From an uncultured Lachnospiraceae bacterium (GTDB lineage Bacteria > Bacillota > Clostridia > Lachnospirales > Lachnospiraceae), in contig CAJTYJ010000003.1 of the NCBI GenBank assembly GCA_910583895.1, positions 40,419 to 104,418 of the forward strand: 64,000 bases of DNA, given 5' to 3'. Below are positions 8,621 to 16,376 of this stretch, piece after piece. The notes beneath the pieces were generated by a model. It was not told the origin of the DNA, did not search any database, and worked only from the letters and a program-made list of their open reading frames with translations. The stretch's first letter is position 1. Every line of letters begins with the position of its first letter. The position numbers were made by a program, and so were the translations under genes.

Positions 8621-9729
8621 GCTTCACACCACCTGATCACATAGATTTTGTCATTTCCCTGTTCATGGAGCGCATTTACCAGAGAATACAGTCCCTCTTT
8701 CTCCCCTGATGCATCGGTCACAATCAGAACTTCCTCATAAGCTGTCAGATCATATATAAAAGTCCTTCTCTGTGCATCATAGAGACTGGACAGCTGGTAT
8801 CGTTCCCGCAGGGGATAGCCTGCCCTTTTACTGACCACGATGGGACTTCTGGTTGTGGAATGGCACCTGACCTCTGTCCCTGCCTGCTCCAAAAGCTCCC
8901 CCAGAATCAACGCCGGGTACATGAACTCCTCCGTGCCGACCACCAGGATCCGGCTTCCCCGGCCAGCCGGCAGTGCCTGAAGGGCTTTCTCTGCCATCTG
9001 TTGGCAGGCCATCCTATATTCTGCCCCCTTGGTCAGCCTCCGGGCATTCTCAAGCCCCCCAATCCCATATTCCTCCGGCATCCTGGATGGCTTTTCTGTA
9101 CTGCATACATGACAGACCCCGTCCCCTTCCAGGCCAGACACCTGGTCCGGATACGTCTCATGCTGGGTCTTTACCAGCCAGTGAAGCCCAATCTTTCGCT
9201 CTTTATATATATTCTGACAGTCAGCGTCCATACCATTCAGAATGGAAACTGCTGAAAAAGGAGGACAATCCGGATAAGTCTTTTTCAGCAGCTGGATTAT
9301 ATTCCATATGGTGTTCCCGGTGGTGATCTCATCTTCCACAAATATGATCCGGTCCACGAAAGGCAGCACCTGATCCAGATCATCCTTTACCAGCTTCTGC
9401 TCTGCGGCATGGCTGTGCTGCTCGGAAAAATAAAAATACTCCACCCCTTCGATCTGCTCCCTTGTGGTCTGCAGATACCAGGCATGGAGCCTTCCCGCTG
9501 CCGCCGCTCCGACAGCTGTGGCCGTCTCCGCAAAGCCGATCAGCAAAAGTTTTTCTTCCTTATATTCCTTCTCAAGAAGAGCTCCCAGCGCATCAAACAT
9601 CTGAAGCGCCTTATGAGGGCTGACCGGAACATGCTTCCCCTGCAGCCGGTTGACAACCAGATACGTTCTTTTTTTATTATTCTCCCGCCCTGCAACGGAT
9701 ACCAGATCCTGTTCGGTATAACAAATCAT
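8617..9729 (-). CDS. Phosphoribosyltransferase with TRSP domain (Ter-associated)
   Basis: A 370-residue two-part protein. The N-terminal part holds a PRTase-type core: FAETATAVGAAAAGRL and the phosphoribosyl-pyrophosphate loop region IIFVEDEITTGNTIWN at about residues 129-144, where the acidic pair and TTGNT bind PRPP. The C-terminal third (from about residue 250, RILVVGTEEFMYPALILG and SPIVVSKRAGYPLRERY) resembles the TRSP domain found in Ter clusters. Such pairs are proposed to make or modify a nucleoside-like compound; no substrate is known. It starts with AGGAG seven to nine bases upstream of the ATG and is followed by the StiP gene with a four-base overlap. Confidence 0.9.
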   Translation of the reverse strand: MICYTEQDLVSVAGRENNKKRTYLVVNRLQGKHVPVSPHKALQMFDALGALLEKEYKEEKLLLIGFAETATAVGAAAAGRLHAWYLQTTREQIEGVEYFYFSEQHSHAAEQKLVKDDLDQVLPFVDRIIFVEDEITTGNTIWNIIQLLKKTYPDCPPFSAVSILNGMDADCQNIYKERKIGLHWLVKTQHETYPDQVSGLEGDGVCHVCSTEKPSRMPEEYGIGGLENARRLTKGAEYRMACQQMAEKALQALPAGRGSRILVVGTEEFMYPALILGELLEQAGTEVRCHSTTRSPIVVSKRAGYPLRERYQLSSLYDAQRRTFIYDLTAYEEVLIVTDASGEKEGLYSLVNALHEQGNDKIYVIRWCEA

Positions 9730-9776
9730 CGTTCTTAACTCCTTTTATCCCTTTTAATTTTTCTCTTTTTGGTATA

Positions 9777-9815
9777 TACTTACTGTACCCTTATCCACTG
9801 TGAGTACAGTAAGTA
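9777..9815. promoter_or_regulatory. Perfect 12-bp inverted repeat between divergent genes
   Basis: TACTTACTGTAC at 9777-9788 is repeated inverted as GTACAGTAAGTA at 9804-9815, with a 15-base centre. A second nested pair (TACCCTT/AAGGGTA) overlaps it. The position between the divergent phosphoribosyltransferase operon and the lipoprotein gene suggests an operator for an unknown dimeric regulator. A TATACT -10-like box follows at 9824-9829 on the plus strand. Confidence 0.55.
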
Positions 9816-9843
9816 AACAAGGGTATACTCAGAAAGCGAGGAA

Positions 9844-10446
9844 ATGAAATTGAAGAAAAAGCAGACATTTTTACTCACCGCTACGGTCACAGCAGCGCTT
9901 TCTCTGACCGGGTGCCAGTCCGGCAGCGCCGATGCACAAAACGAAGAGCTGCGTCAGCAGATCAGTCAGCTAGAGCAGCAGATTCAGGACCTTGAAGAGC
10001 AGATCACCTCTGTCAATGAAGCGGCCTCCAAGGACAGTTCCGCTGCACAGAATACGCCCGCTGATCAAAGTCCCCAGGAGACCGCACCTGCCGCAAATCC
10101 GGATCCCGAAGCTGAAGCGCCGCCAGAAGATACATCTTCCCTCTCTACCACCTATACCATGGAAGAACTGAATGCCCTGGTATCTGCTTATGAAGAAAAA
10201 GCAGACAGTGCCGTTCCTTCCGGCTCCGCCTCGGAAGATATGGAACAGTTTTTTGCCCTCAAGCAGGAAGAAAAATCCATCGACGACACGCTGGATCTTC
10301 ATGAGGATGAACTGGAATATCTGTATCGGAACAACCAGCTGTCCCGGGATGAATATAAGACTCTGGAAAGGGAACTGGACCGTCTGGAAGACCGCCTGGA
10401 TGCCGCCGAAGACAAACTGGAATACACCTTTGGAATTGACGACTGA
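9844..10446 (+). CDS. Coiled-coil lipoprotein of unknown function
   Basis: A 200-residue predicted lipoprotein. The first 20 residues form a signal peptide ending in the lipobox LTGC. Next comes a short coiled coil (about 30-57, heptads rich in Gln, Leu and Glu), an Ala/Pro/Ser-rich spacer and a second acidic helical region (about 110-200). It should be anchored on the outer face of the membrane. GAGG stands only two to three bases from the ATG at 9844, so a TTG at 9850 with an eight-base spacer is a plausible alternative start that keeps the signal peptide. No family was recognised. It stands alone, divergent from the Ter phosphoribosyltransferase. Confidence 0.8.
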   Translation: MKLKKKQTFLLTATVTAALSLTGCQSGSADAQNEELRQQISQLEQQIQDLEEQITSVNEAASKDSSAAQNTPADQSPQETAPAANPDPEAEAPPEDTSSLSTTYTMEELNALVSAYEEKADSAVPSGSASEDMEQFFALKQEEKSIDDTLDLHEDELEYLYRNNQLSRDEYKTLERELDRLEDRLDAAEDKLEYTFGIDD

Positions 10447-10458
10447 CATAACAAAAGG

Positions 10459-10529
10459 GGTTACTGCAAAAAACGATCCCATCTGTTTCTTCCGGCAGCC
10501 TCAGATGCCGGAAAACAGACGGCAGTACC
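10459..10529 (-). terminator. Nested hairpin, probable nrdD terminator
   Basis: A strong hairpin (10482-10497 with 10506-10519, core TTCCGGCA/TGCCGGAA) sits inside a weaker outer pair (GGTTACTGC with GCAGTACC). On the minus strand it is followed after eight bases by six T (10473-10468), fitting termination of nrdD. It also lies 3-prime of the plus-strand lipoprotein gene and may serve both. Confidence 0.55.
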
Positions 10530-10564
10530 TGTTGCAGCAGCCCCATCCTTTTGCCGTATTTTGC

Positions 10565-12697
10565 CTACATGGATACCCTCTCTTCGATCTCGGCCATCTT
10601 CGCCGCATTCAGCCGCGTATCCCCCTTGACACGGGAGTAAGAAAGATAGCCGTTCATCCGATCAATCTTGGTCAGATTACGGCTGCCGCACTTGGGACAC
10701 ACATCCATATCCAGCTCCTGATGTCCGCAGTCATCACAGTAAGCCAGGGACAGATTGACGCCTTCGTAAAAGCCTTTCTTCATGGCCCTTCTCACCAGCG
10801 TGCGGACCGCCTCTTTATTATACCCCACCGGATAGCGTACATACTGGATCTTGCCGCCGTTGCACAGCTCCCAGAACCGCCCTTCACAGTCCTGTTTTTC
10901 TATGGGCGTCATATCCTCGGTCACGTGGCAGTGAAAACTGTTGCTTACATAGGGACGGTCGGAAACATTCTCCACGATTCCGTACTTCTTGCGGAACTGC
11001 TCGATCTGCAGACCGCACAGGCTCTCCGCAGGCGTACCGTAGATGGCATAGAGATTGCCGTCCTCCTCCTTGTACCGGGTAATCTTCTGATTGATGTACT
11101 GCATCACTTCCAGGGCAAACTGTCCGTCCTCCCGGATGGATTTGCCGTTGTAAAGCTCCTGCAGCTCATTTAAGGCCGTGATTCCAAAGGAAGCCGTCAT
11201 AGGCTTTAAAAGGGGCTTGATCTTGTCATGAGGATTCAGATGCCCGCCATAAAAGCCACCCTCGCAGTAGGCCAGAGGATTGGTGGAAGCCCGCATCTCT
11301 CCTAGGTAATCATAGGTACGGATATGAAGTCCCCTGATCATCTCCAGATAATAGTCCAGCACTTCATAAAAATCCCGGTTCTCCGAGCGGGATCTTGCCA
11401 GGATCATGGGGAGATGAAGGCTCACCGCTCCCACGTTAAAACGGCCCACAAAGACCGGCTTGTCCTCCTCATCCGCCGGCTTCATGCCGCCCCTTTCATA
11501 CCATGGACTTAAAAATGCCCGGCACCCCATGGGGCTGATAACCCTTTGATACTTCTGGTACATGTCGGAAATATACCCTTCCCCGCTCAGAGACAGCCAG
11601 TCCGGATACATGGTCTTCGAAGAGCACTCGATCCCCGCCTCAAAGACATCCTCGCAGCAGCATCCCGCTCCGTGAATCGCCTCATCATACAAAAAGACAA
11701 TCTTCGGAAAAAGAACCGGCTTTTTGCTGCCGGGTTTGCCCTGCCCCTCCTGGTGAACCTGCAGAAGTGAGATGTTGCACATCTTGGCAAACCGTTCCTG
11801 TCCAAGGCCCATGGTCACCGTCACAAAGGGATAGTCCCCTCTCGAAGAACCCACCGTATTCAGCTTATACTCGATACCCTGCCAGCCCTGATCAAAATCC
11901 CGGCGGACCTTTTTCATGGCATAAAGCTCTGCTTTCTCTTCTGCTCCCTGCCAGGAAGAGTCCGCATAGGACAGAAATTCGTCCTTATATTTCACATAAC
12001 TTTTTTCCGCATAGGGCGCAAGAACCTTGTCCACCTCCGGCACAGTGAAACCGCCGTACTGCTGGGCCGCCGTGCTCAGAATAATATCCCCCATTACATC
12101 AAAGGCCGTGTCCAGCGTCTTCGGTTCGTTGTACCACACATTCCCCATCTCAAAACCGCCGCCAAGCACGCTGGCGATGTCAAACAGGCAGCAGTTCATA
12201 GTGTCCAGTCTTGCAGACTGGTCGTGAATATAGATGTATCCGTCCCTGCAGGCCTGCAGTTCGTTCCGGTTCATAAAGAACTTCCGATACAGCTCTTTGT
12301 TCAGTTCGTTGAAGATCAGGCTTCTCTTGGTAGCCACCAGCGCACTGTCCGTATTGGCGTTGCTCTTGTCTCCGATATAACGGATCGACTGGCTCTTCGT
12401 ATAGACGTCATCCATCATATGGACAAAATCTTTTTTATAATTCCGGTAATCCCGATAGCTCTTTGCCACTGCCGGATTCACCTTTTCCAGTGCCCGCTCC
12501 GCGATATTGTGCATGTCCTGGATATCGATGTCCTCTTTCCCAAGCGACGCGGCACTCTCCTGCGCAAACCTGCAGATATACTCCGTCTCCTCATCGGTAA
12601 ACTTGTAGAGAATCCTTGCGGCAGACTTGTTGACTGCATTCACCACTTTCTCCACATGAAACGCTTCTTTTGTACCATCTTTCTTAATTACGTACAA
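10565..12697 (-). CDS. nrdD: Anaerobic (class III) ribonucleoside-triphosphate reductase
   Basis: A 710-residue glycyl-radical enzyme that reduces ribonucleotides to deoxyribonucleotides without oxygen. Domains in order: ATP-cone allosteric domain (about 1-95), the ten-stranded barrel, a zinc ribbon (CDDCG then CPKCG near residue 660), and the C-terminal glycyl-radical loop SRVKGDTRLN with Gly692. Start is TTG at 12697 with AGGAGG and an eight-base spacer; the protein then begins YVIKKDGTKE, as is usual for the family. The activase gene nrdG is not adjacent. A near-consensus promoter with tandem NrdR boxes lies directly upstream, so repression by NrdR at high dATP is expected. Confidence 0.97.
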   Translation of the reverse strand: MYVIKKDGTKEAFHVEKVVNAVNKSAARILYKFTDEETEYICRFAQESAASLGKEDIDIQDMHNIAERALEKVNPAVAKSYRDYRNYKKDFVHMMDDVYTKSQSIRYIGDKSNANTDSALVATKRSLIFNELNKELYRKFFMNRNELQACRDGYIYIHDQSARLDTMNCCLFDIASVLGGGFEMGNVWYNEPKTLDTAFDVMGDIILSTAAQQYGGFTVPEVDKVLAPYAEKSYVKYKDEFLSYADSSWQGAEEKAELYAMKKVRRDFDQGWQGIEYKLNTVGSSRGDYPFVTVTMGLGQERFAKMCNISLLQVHQEGQGKPGSKKPVLFPKIVFLYDEAIHGAGCCCEDVFEAGIECSSKTMYPDWLSLSGEGYISDMYQKYQRVISPMGCRAFLSPWYERGGMKPADEEDKPVFVGRFNVGAVSLHLPMILARSRSENRDFYEVLDYYLEMIRGLHIRTYDYLGEMRASTNPLAYCEGGFYGGHLNPHDKIKPLLKPMTASFGITALNELQELYNGKSIREDGQFALEVMQYINQKITRYKEEDGNLYAIYGTPAESLCGLQIEQFRKKYGIVENVSDRPYVSNSFHCHVTEDMTPIEKQDCEGRFWELCNGGKIQYVRYPVGYNKEAVRTLVRRAMKKGFYEGVNLSLAYCDDCGHQELDMDVCPKCGSRNLTKIDRMNGYLSYSRVKGDTRLNAAKMAEIEERVSM

Positions 12698-12709
12698 CTC
12701 GCACCCCTC

Positions 12710-12756
12710 CTACAATATGTTGTACTTTGTGGAACATTTATTTCTACATGTTGAAT
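12710..12756 (-). promoter_or_regulatory. Tandem NrdR boxes
   Basis: Two NrdR-like 16-mers: 12710-12725 with the core ACAATATGTTGT, and 12741-12756 with the weaker core CTACATGTTGAA. Their centres are 31 bases apart, three helical turns, the spacing typical of NrdR pairs. They lie between the -10 element and the ribosome site of nrdD, a repressing position. Confidence 0.75.
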
Positions 12757-12759
12757 ATG

Positions 12760-12788
12760 AGTATATACCAAATACGCTTATTGTGCAA
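12760..12788 (-). promoter_or_regulatory. nrdD promoter
   Basis: On the minus strand: -35 TTGCAC (12788-12783), a 17-base spacer and -10 TATACT (12765-12760). This is a near-consensus housekeeping promoter, with transcription expected to start at about 12753 inside the upstream NrdR box. Confidence 0.8.
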
Positions 12789-12798
12789 TAGACAATCT

Positions 12799-12833
12799 GA
12801 AAAAAAGGGCCGCTTTTTTCAGCTGCCCTTTTG
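12799..12833 (-). terminator. Terminator of the asnS-csoR unit
   Basis: AAAAGGGC and GCCCTTTT arms (12832-12825 and 12810-12803) enclose a 14-base loop and are followed by a T-run on the minus strand. It sits right after the repressor stop codon. Confidence 0.8.
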
Positions 12834-12834
12834 T

Positions 12835-13173
12835 CTATTTCATAAAACGGTCAATCGCCTCTGTCAGATCCTGGATTGACTCCATATCACCGCACTCCAC
12901 CGCTTCCACCAGACAGTGTTCAATGTGGTCCTTCAGTATGACCTTTCCGGTATTGTTGATCGCTGACTTTACCGCCGAGAGCTGAATCAGCACCTCGCTG
13001 CAGTCTCTTCCTTCCTCCACCATGCGCCGGATGGATTCCAGATGCCCGATCGCCCGGGAAAGACGGTTCAATACCGCTTTTGTATTGGCATGGGTATGGG
13101 TGTGCGTGTGCTCGTACACGGTCCCGTCCGGCGCCGTGTGGGTGTGGGTATGTGCATGCTTCTCTTCTGCCAC
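12835..13173 (-). CDS. CsoR/RcnR-type metal-sensing repressor with His-rich N-terminus
   Basis: A DUF156 helical repressor of about 112 residues. The start chosen is GTG at 13173 (protein MAEEKHAHTH), because GAGGAG precedes it by five bases; a start at 13203 has no such site. The copper-type ligand set is present: Cys in GRDCSEV, then His and Cys four residues apart in KDHIEHCLV. Before the core are two HTHTHT tracts separated by a short DGTVYE turn, a probable extra metal-binding tail. It lies 31 bases behind asnS and is probably co-transcribed. No metal exporter is adjacent, so the target operon and the cognate metal (copper, nickel or other) are open. Confidence 0.9.
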   Translation of the reverse strand: MAEEKHAHTHTHTAPDGTVYEHTHTHTHANTKAVLNRLSRAIGHLESIRRMVEEGRDCSEVLIQLSAVKSAINNTGKVILKDHIEHCLVEAVECGDMESIQDLTEAIDRFMK

Positions 13174-13204
13174 CTTTTCTCCTCTCAATACGCTGCGTTG
13201 CACT

Positions 13205-14596
13205 CTACAGGTCGCAGTTTTTCACGGTCCGCGGGAAGGGTACTACATCGCGGATATTGCCCATGCCGGTCAGATACATAACACAGCGCTCAAATCCAAG
13301 ACCGAAACCGGAATGGCGGGCTGTCCCATACCTGCGAAGATCCAGATAGAAGCCGTAATCCTCTTCTTTGAGTCCCATCTCCCGCATACGGGCAGTCAGC
13401 TTCTCCAAATCATCCTCCCTCTGGCTGCCGCCGATGATCTCTCCGATTCCGGGAACCAGGCAGTCCATGGCCGCCACCGTTTTATTGTCCTCGTTCATCT
13501 TCATATAGAAGGCCTTGATCTCCTTGGGATAATCGGTCACAAACACCGGGCGCTTAAACACCTGCTCGGTCAGATAGCGCTCATGCTCCGTCTGCAGATC
13601 ACAGCCCCAGGAAACTTTATAGTCAAATTTGTCATTATTCTTCTCCAGAATCTCAATGGCTTCCGTGTAGGTCACATGGCCGAACTCCGAGTTCAGCACA
13701 TGGTTCAGACGGCTCAAAAGCTCCTTGTCCACAAACGACTGAAAGAACTGCATCTCCTCCGGCGCCTGCTCCAGCACATAGCGGATCACATATTTCAGCA
13801 TATCTTCCGCAATCTGCATATTGTCTGTCAGGTCCGCAAAAGCCATCTCCGGCTCAATCATCCAGAATTCTGCCGCGTGGCGGGTGGTGTTGGAATTCTC
13901 CGCCCGGAAGGTCGGTCCAAACGTATAGATATTGCGGAAAGCCATGGCGAAAGTCTCTCCGTTCAGCTGGCCGCTCACCGTCAGATTCGTCGGTTTGCAG
14001 AAGAAGTCCTTGGAAAAATCCACCTCTCCTTTGTCCGTCTTTGGAACCTGATTGAGATCCAGCGTGGTCACCTGGAACATCTCTCCCGCACCCTCACAGT
14101 CACTTCCGGTGATCAGCGGCGTATGCACATAGACAAACCCCCGCTCCTGGAAGAACTGATGGATCGCGTACGCCGTCAGAGAACGCACCCGGAACACCGC
14201 CTGAAAGGTGTTGGTTCTTGGACGCAGATGTGTCATGGTCCGCAGATACTCCAGCGTGTGGCGCTTCTTCTGAAGCGGATAGTCCGGCGCAGAGGCACCT
14301 TCCAAAGTCACCTCTGCTGCCTGAATCTCAAAAGACTGCTTTGCCCCTGGCGTCGCCACCAGCGTTCCTCTTACCACCACTGCCGCTCCCACGTTCAGCC
14401 TGCTGACCTGAGCAAAATTGTCCATGGTATCATGGTAGACAATCTGCAGTGTATCAAAAAACGTGCCGTCATGCAGCACCAGAAAACCAAAACTTTTCGA
14501 ATCCCGCACACTGCGCACCCAGCCGCCTACAGTGATCTCCTTGTCAAGATAAGTCTCCCGATCTTTATACAATTCACGAATTGTCGTCAGTTTCAT
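13205..14596 (-). CDS. asnS: Asparaginyl-tRNA synthetase
   Basis: A 463-residue class II synthetase that charges tRNA-Asn. The N-terminal OB-fold anticodon-binding domain (about 15-105, VGGWVRSVRDSKSFGFLVLHDG) is followed by the catalytic domain: motif 2 around TFRAENSNTTRHAAEFWMIE, and motif 3 as GFGLGFERCVMYLTGMGNIRDVVPFPR at the C-terminus. That last motif, with IRDVVPFPR, is typical of AsnRS rather than AspRS. The start has AAGGGAATTAAGCG before the ATG. Leader length from the mapped promoter is only about 40 bases, so there is no T-box. Confidence 0.98.
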   Translation of the reverse strand: MKLTTIRELYKDRETYLDKEITVGGWVRSVRDSKSFGFLVLHDGTFFDTLQIVYHDTMDNFAQVSRLNVGAAVVVRGTLVATPGAKQSFEIQAAEVTLEGASAPDYPLQKKRHTLEYLRTMTHLRPRTNTFQAVFRVRSLTAYAIHQFFQERGFVYVHTPLITGSDCEGAGEMFQVTTLDLNQVPKTDKGEVDFSKDFFCKPTNLTVSGQLNGETFAMAFRNIYTFGPTFRAENSNTTRHAAEFWMIEPEMAFADLTDNMQIAEDMLKYVIRYVLEQAPEEMQFFQSFVDKELLSRLNHVLNSEFGHVTYTEAIEILEKNNDKFDYKVSWGCDLQTEHERYLTEQVFKRPVFVTDYPKEIKAFYMKMNEDNKTVAAMDCLVPGIGEIIGGSQREDDLEKLTARMREMGLKEEDYGFYLDLRRYGTARHSGFGLGFERCVMYLTGMGNIRDVVPFPRTVKNCDL

Positions 14597-14639
14597 CGCT
14601 TAATTCCCTTCATTTGGTATTTTTTCGTAGATGTAGGTT

Positions 14640-14668
14640 AGTATACCACAATTTGACCGTATTATCAA
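14640..14668 (-). promoter_or_regulatory. asnS promoter
   Basis: Minus strand -35 TTGATA (14668-14663), 17-base spacer and -10 TATACT (14645-14640). Confidence 0.8.
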
Positions 14669-14686
14669 ATCAAAAGAATTTGGATT

Positions 14687-16282
14687 TTAACTTTCAGCAA
14701 ACTGCTGTTTTCGGATCAGGTACTCTGCGGTTCCCATAATGATAAAAATCAGAGGCGTGCAGATAGCCTGCTGGTAGCAGGAGATATTATGTCCCATATA
14801 AGCGATTACAGCGGCCCCAAAAGCCAGCAGGACGGGCTCCTTTTTACAGAACCGGACACAGCGGGTCAAAGCGGCAAGAAAGATCGCCAGATAAACAGTG
14901 CCGCCGAGGATACCATAATCTACAAAGGCGGTCAGCCATTCGTTATGAGCATTGCGGGCGCCCAGAAGCGCGCCCCAGGGTTCCTGAAACAACGCTGCAT
15001 AATGCTCCAGCGTATAGTAAATCAATACATCCGGCCCGCAGCCAACCAGCTTCCTAAGCGGCGAATAATCCCGGAAAACCCGGGCCGCATGCATCCAGAT
15101 CGTTCCCCTTCCATTGCCCCAGCTATGATCAAATACCATATAGCCGCTTTCCTGCAGGGCGCCGAAATTGCCCGCAGCCCTTCCCGTGGTAACCAGCCAT
15201 ACCAGGACCGGCAGCGAAAGAATTGCCAGGATCAGCAGTGTAAAAAAAACAGCCCGAAAGCGTCGGATCATCCGGGGAAGTGCCGGTGTTCTTTTCTTGT
15301 TATACCAGTTTTCCGCCAGACAGGTGCCGATATAACACAGAACAGCCGCCGCCAGGACAAACCAGCCCAAATGACTCTTGGTCACCACAAACGACAGAGG
15401 ATCCAGCGGCGGTACCCGTTCCGGAAACATAAACTGCAGAATTCCGGTAAACTTGGCTGAGGCAACTGCCAGAATCCCGATTTCCACATACCGCTTCCAG
15501 AATTTCAGATCCTCCATGGCGAACCACAGCAAAAAGACAAAAGCCGCACCCATCCCCAGGTAAAAACTGTCACTGCTCTGGGTAATCCCGCTGCCAAAAC
15601 CGATCAGCAAAAGCACAGAGAGCAATCCGCGGATCAAGGGGCCTCTTTTTTGCTTTTCCCAGTCCAGGATCATATAAAGCCCCATTCCGGCCGGAAGAAT
15701 CACCGTGACATAACTGGAATACAAGGTCGCCTGTCCTATGACCCCAAGATATCCCTTTTTCTGGGCAAACCCTTCATACATGCCCAGAGGATCCACATCA
15801 AAACGATTCAGATATGCCAGCAAAAACACAAAAAAACTGCTGATTCCTGCCACCCACAGAGGCCACGGCTCCTCTGTGCCAAAACGGGATACCGCAAAAT
15901 AAATGCCGATGAACAGAATCTGCGACAAAAACCCCATATACCATCCGTCCGAGCCAATAAAGCCTTCTGTCCGGAAAGGAGACAGACACCAGGATATCCC
16001 TGCAGCACCTCCGTAAAGCAAAACCAGCCGGTCCATAAGCGTAAAGCAGTGCTTAATTTTTCTCTTTTGGGCGTCAAAAAGACAGCTGCTCAGCTGCGTC
16101 ACGATCAGATAAAGAAGCATCACAACTGTCACAAGCCGGAAAAAGAGATATTTGGCGGTCCCGATATCTGCGTAATTATTCCGATAATACAAAGGATACA
16201 GTCCCAGCATCACAGCCAGATAACACCAGATGATCAGTTCTGACCACTTCAGCAGTTTTTCTTCTTTCTTTTTCTTTGCCAT
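14687..16282 (-). CDS. O-antigen ligase family membrane protein
   Basis: A 531-residue polytopic membrane protein with about 11-13 hydrophobic segments, matching the Wzy/WaaL (O-antigen ligase) family. The large extracytoplasmic loop before the last helices carries the conserved ARNAHNEWLTAFVDYGILGG segment (about 440-460), where the His-Asn-Glu stretch is diagnostic. In Gram-positive bacteria such proteins polymerise or transfer surface polysaccharide or teichoic-acid-like chains; the acceptor is unknown here. It stands alone, with no glycosyltransferases next to it. The lysine-rich N-terminus (AKKKKEEK) is cytoplasmic. The start has GGGGGAGG seven bases upstream of the ATG. Confidence 0.85.
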   Translation of the reverse strand: MAKKKKEEKLLKWSELIIWCYLAVMLGLYPLYYRNNYADIGTAKYLFFRLVTVVMLLYLIVTQLSSCLFDAQKRKIKHCFTLMDRLVLLYGGAAGISWCLSPFRTEGFIGSDGWYMGFLSQILFIGIYFAVSRFGTEEPWPLWVAGISSFFVFLLAYLNRFDVDPLGMYEGFAQKKGYLGVIGQATLYSSYVTVILPAGMGLYMILDWEKQKRGPLIRGLLSVLLLIGFGSGITQSSDSFYLGMGAAFVFLLWFAMEDLKFWKRYVEIGILAVASAKFTGILQFMFPERVPPLDPLSFVVTKSHLGWFVLAAAVLCYIGTCLAENWYNKKRTPALPRMIRRFRAVFFTLLILAILSLPVLVWLVTTGRAAGNFGALQESGYMVFDHSWGNGRGTIWMHAARVFRDYSPLRKLVGCGPDVLIYYTLEHYAALFQEPWGALLGARNAHNEWLTAFVDYGILGGTVYLAIFLAALTRCVRFCKKEPVLLAFGAAVIAYMGHNISCYQQAICTPLIFIIMGTAEYLIRKQQFAES

Positions 16283-16330
16283 AGATCCTCCCCCGGCTTT
16301 TGCCCTTTGCTTTTTTTAGAAAAATTGCGC

Positions 16331-16367
16331 AAAAAGAGCGCGGCCTGTTCCACAGACCACGCCCTCT
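16331..16367 (-). terminator. Terminator of the Fn3 protein gene
   Basis: Imperfect GC-rich arms 16367-16352 and 16348-16335 (AGAGGGCGTGGTCTGT against ACAGGCCGCGCTCT) with a three-base loop, followed by TTTTT on the minus strand. Ten bases after the stop codon. Confidence 0.8.
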
Positions 16368-16376
16368 TATCACTGC

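Noticed and set aside
12690..13281. Plus-strand open frames opposite csoR and asnS
   Set aside because: Long frames opposite real genes arise from codon bias; they lack ribosome sites and family matches.
14597..14686. T-box leader for asnS
   Set aside because: The promoter lies about 45 bases from the start codon; there is no room for a T-box and no specifier or T-box sequence.
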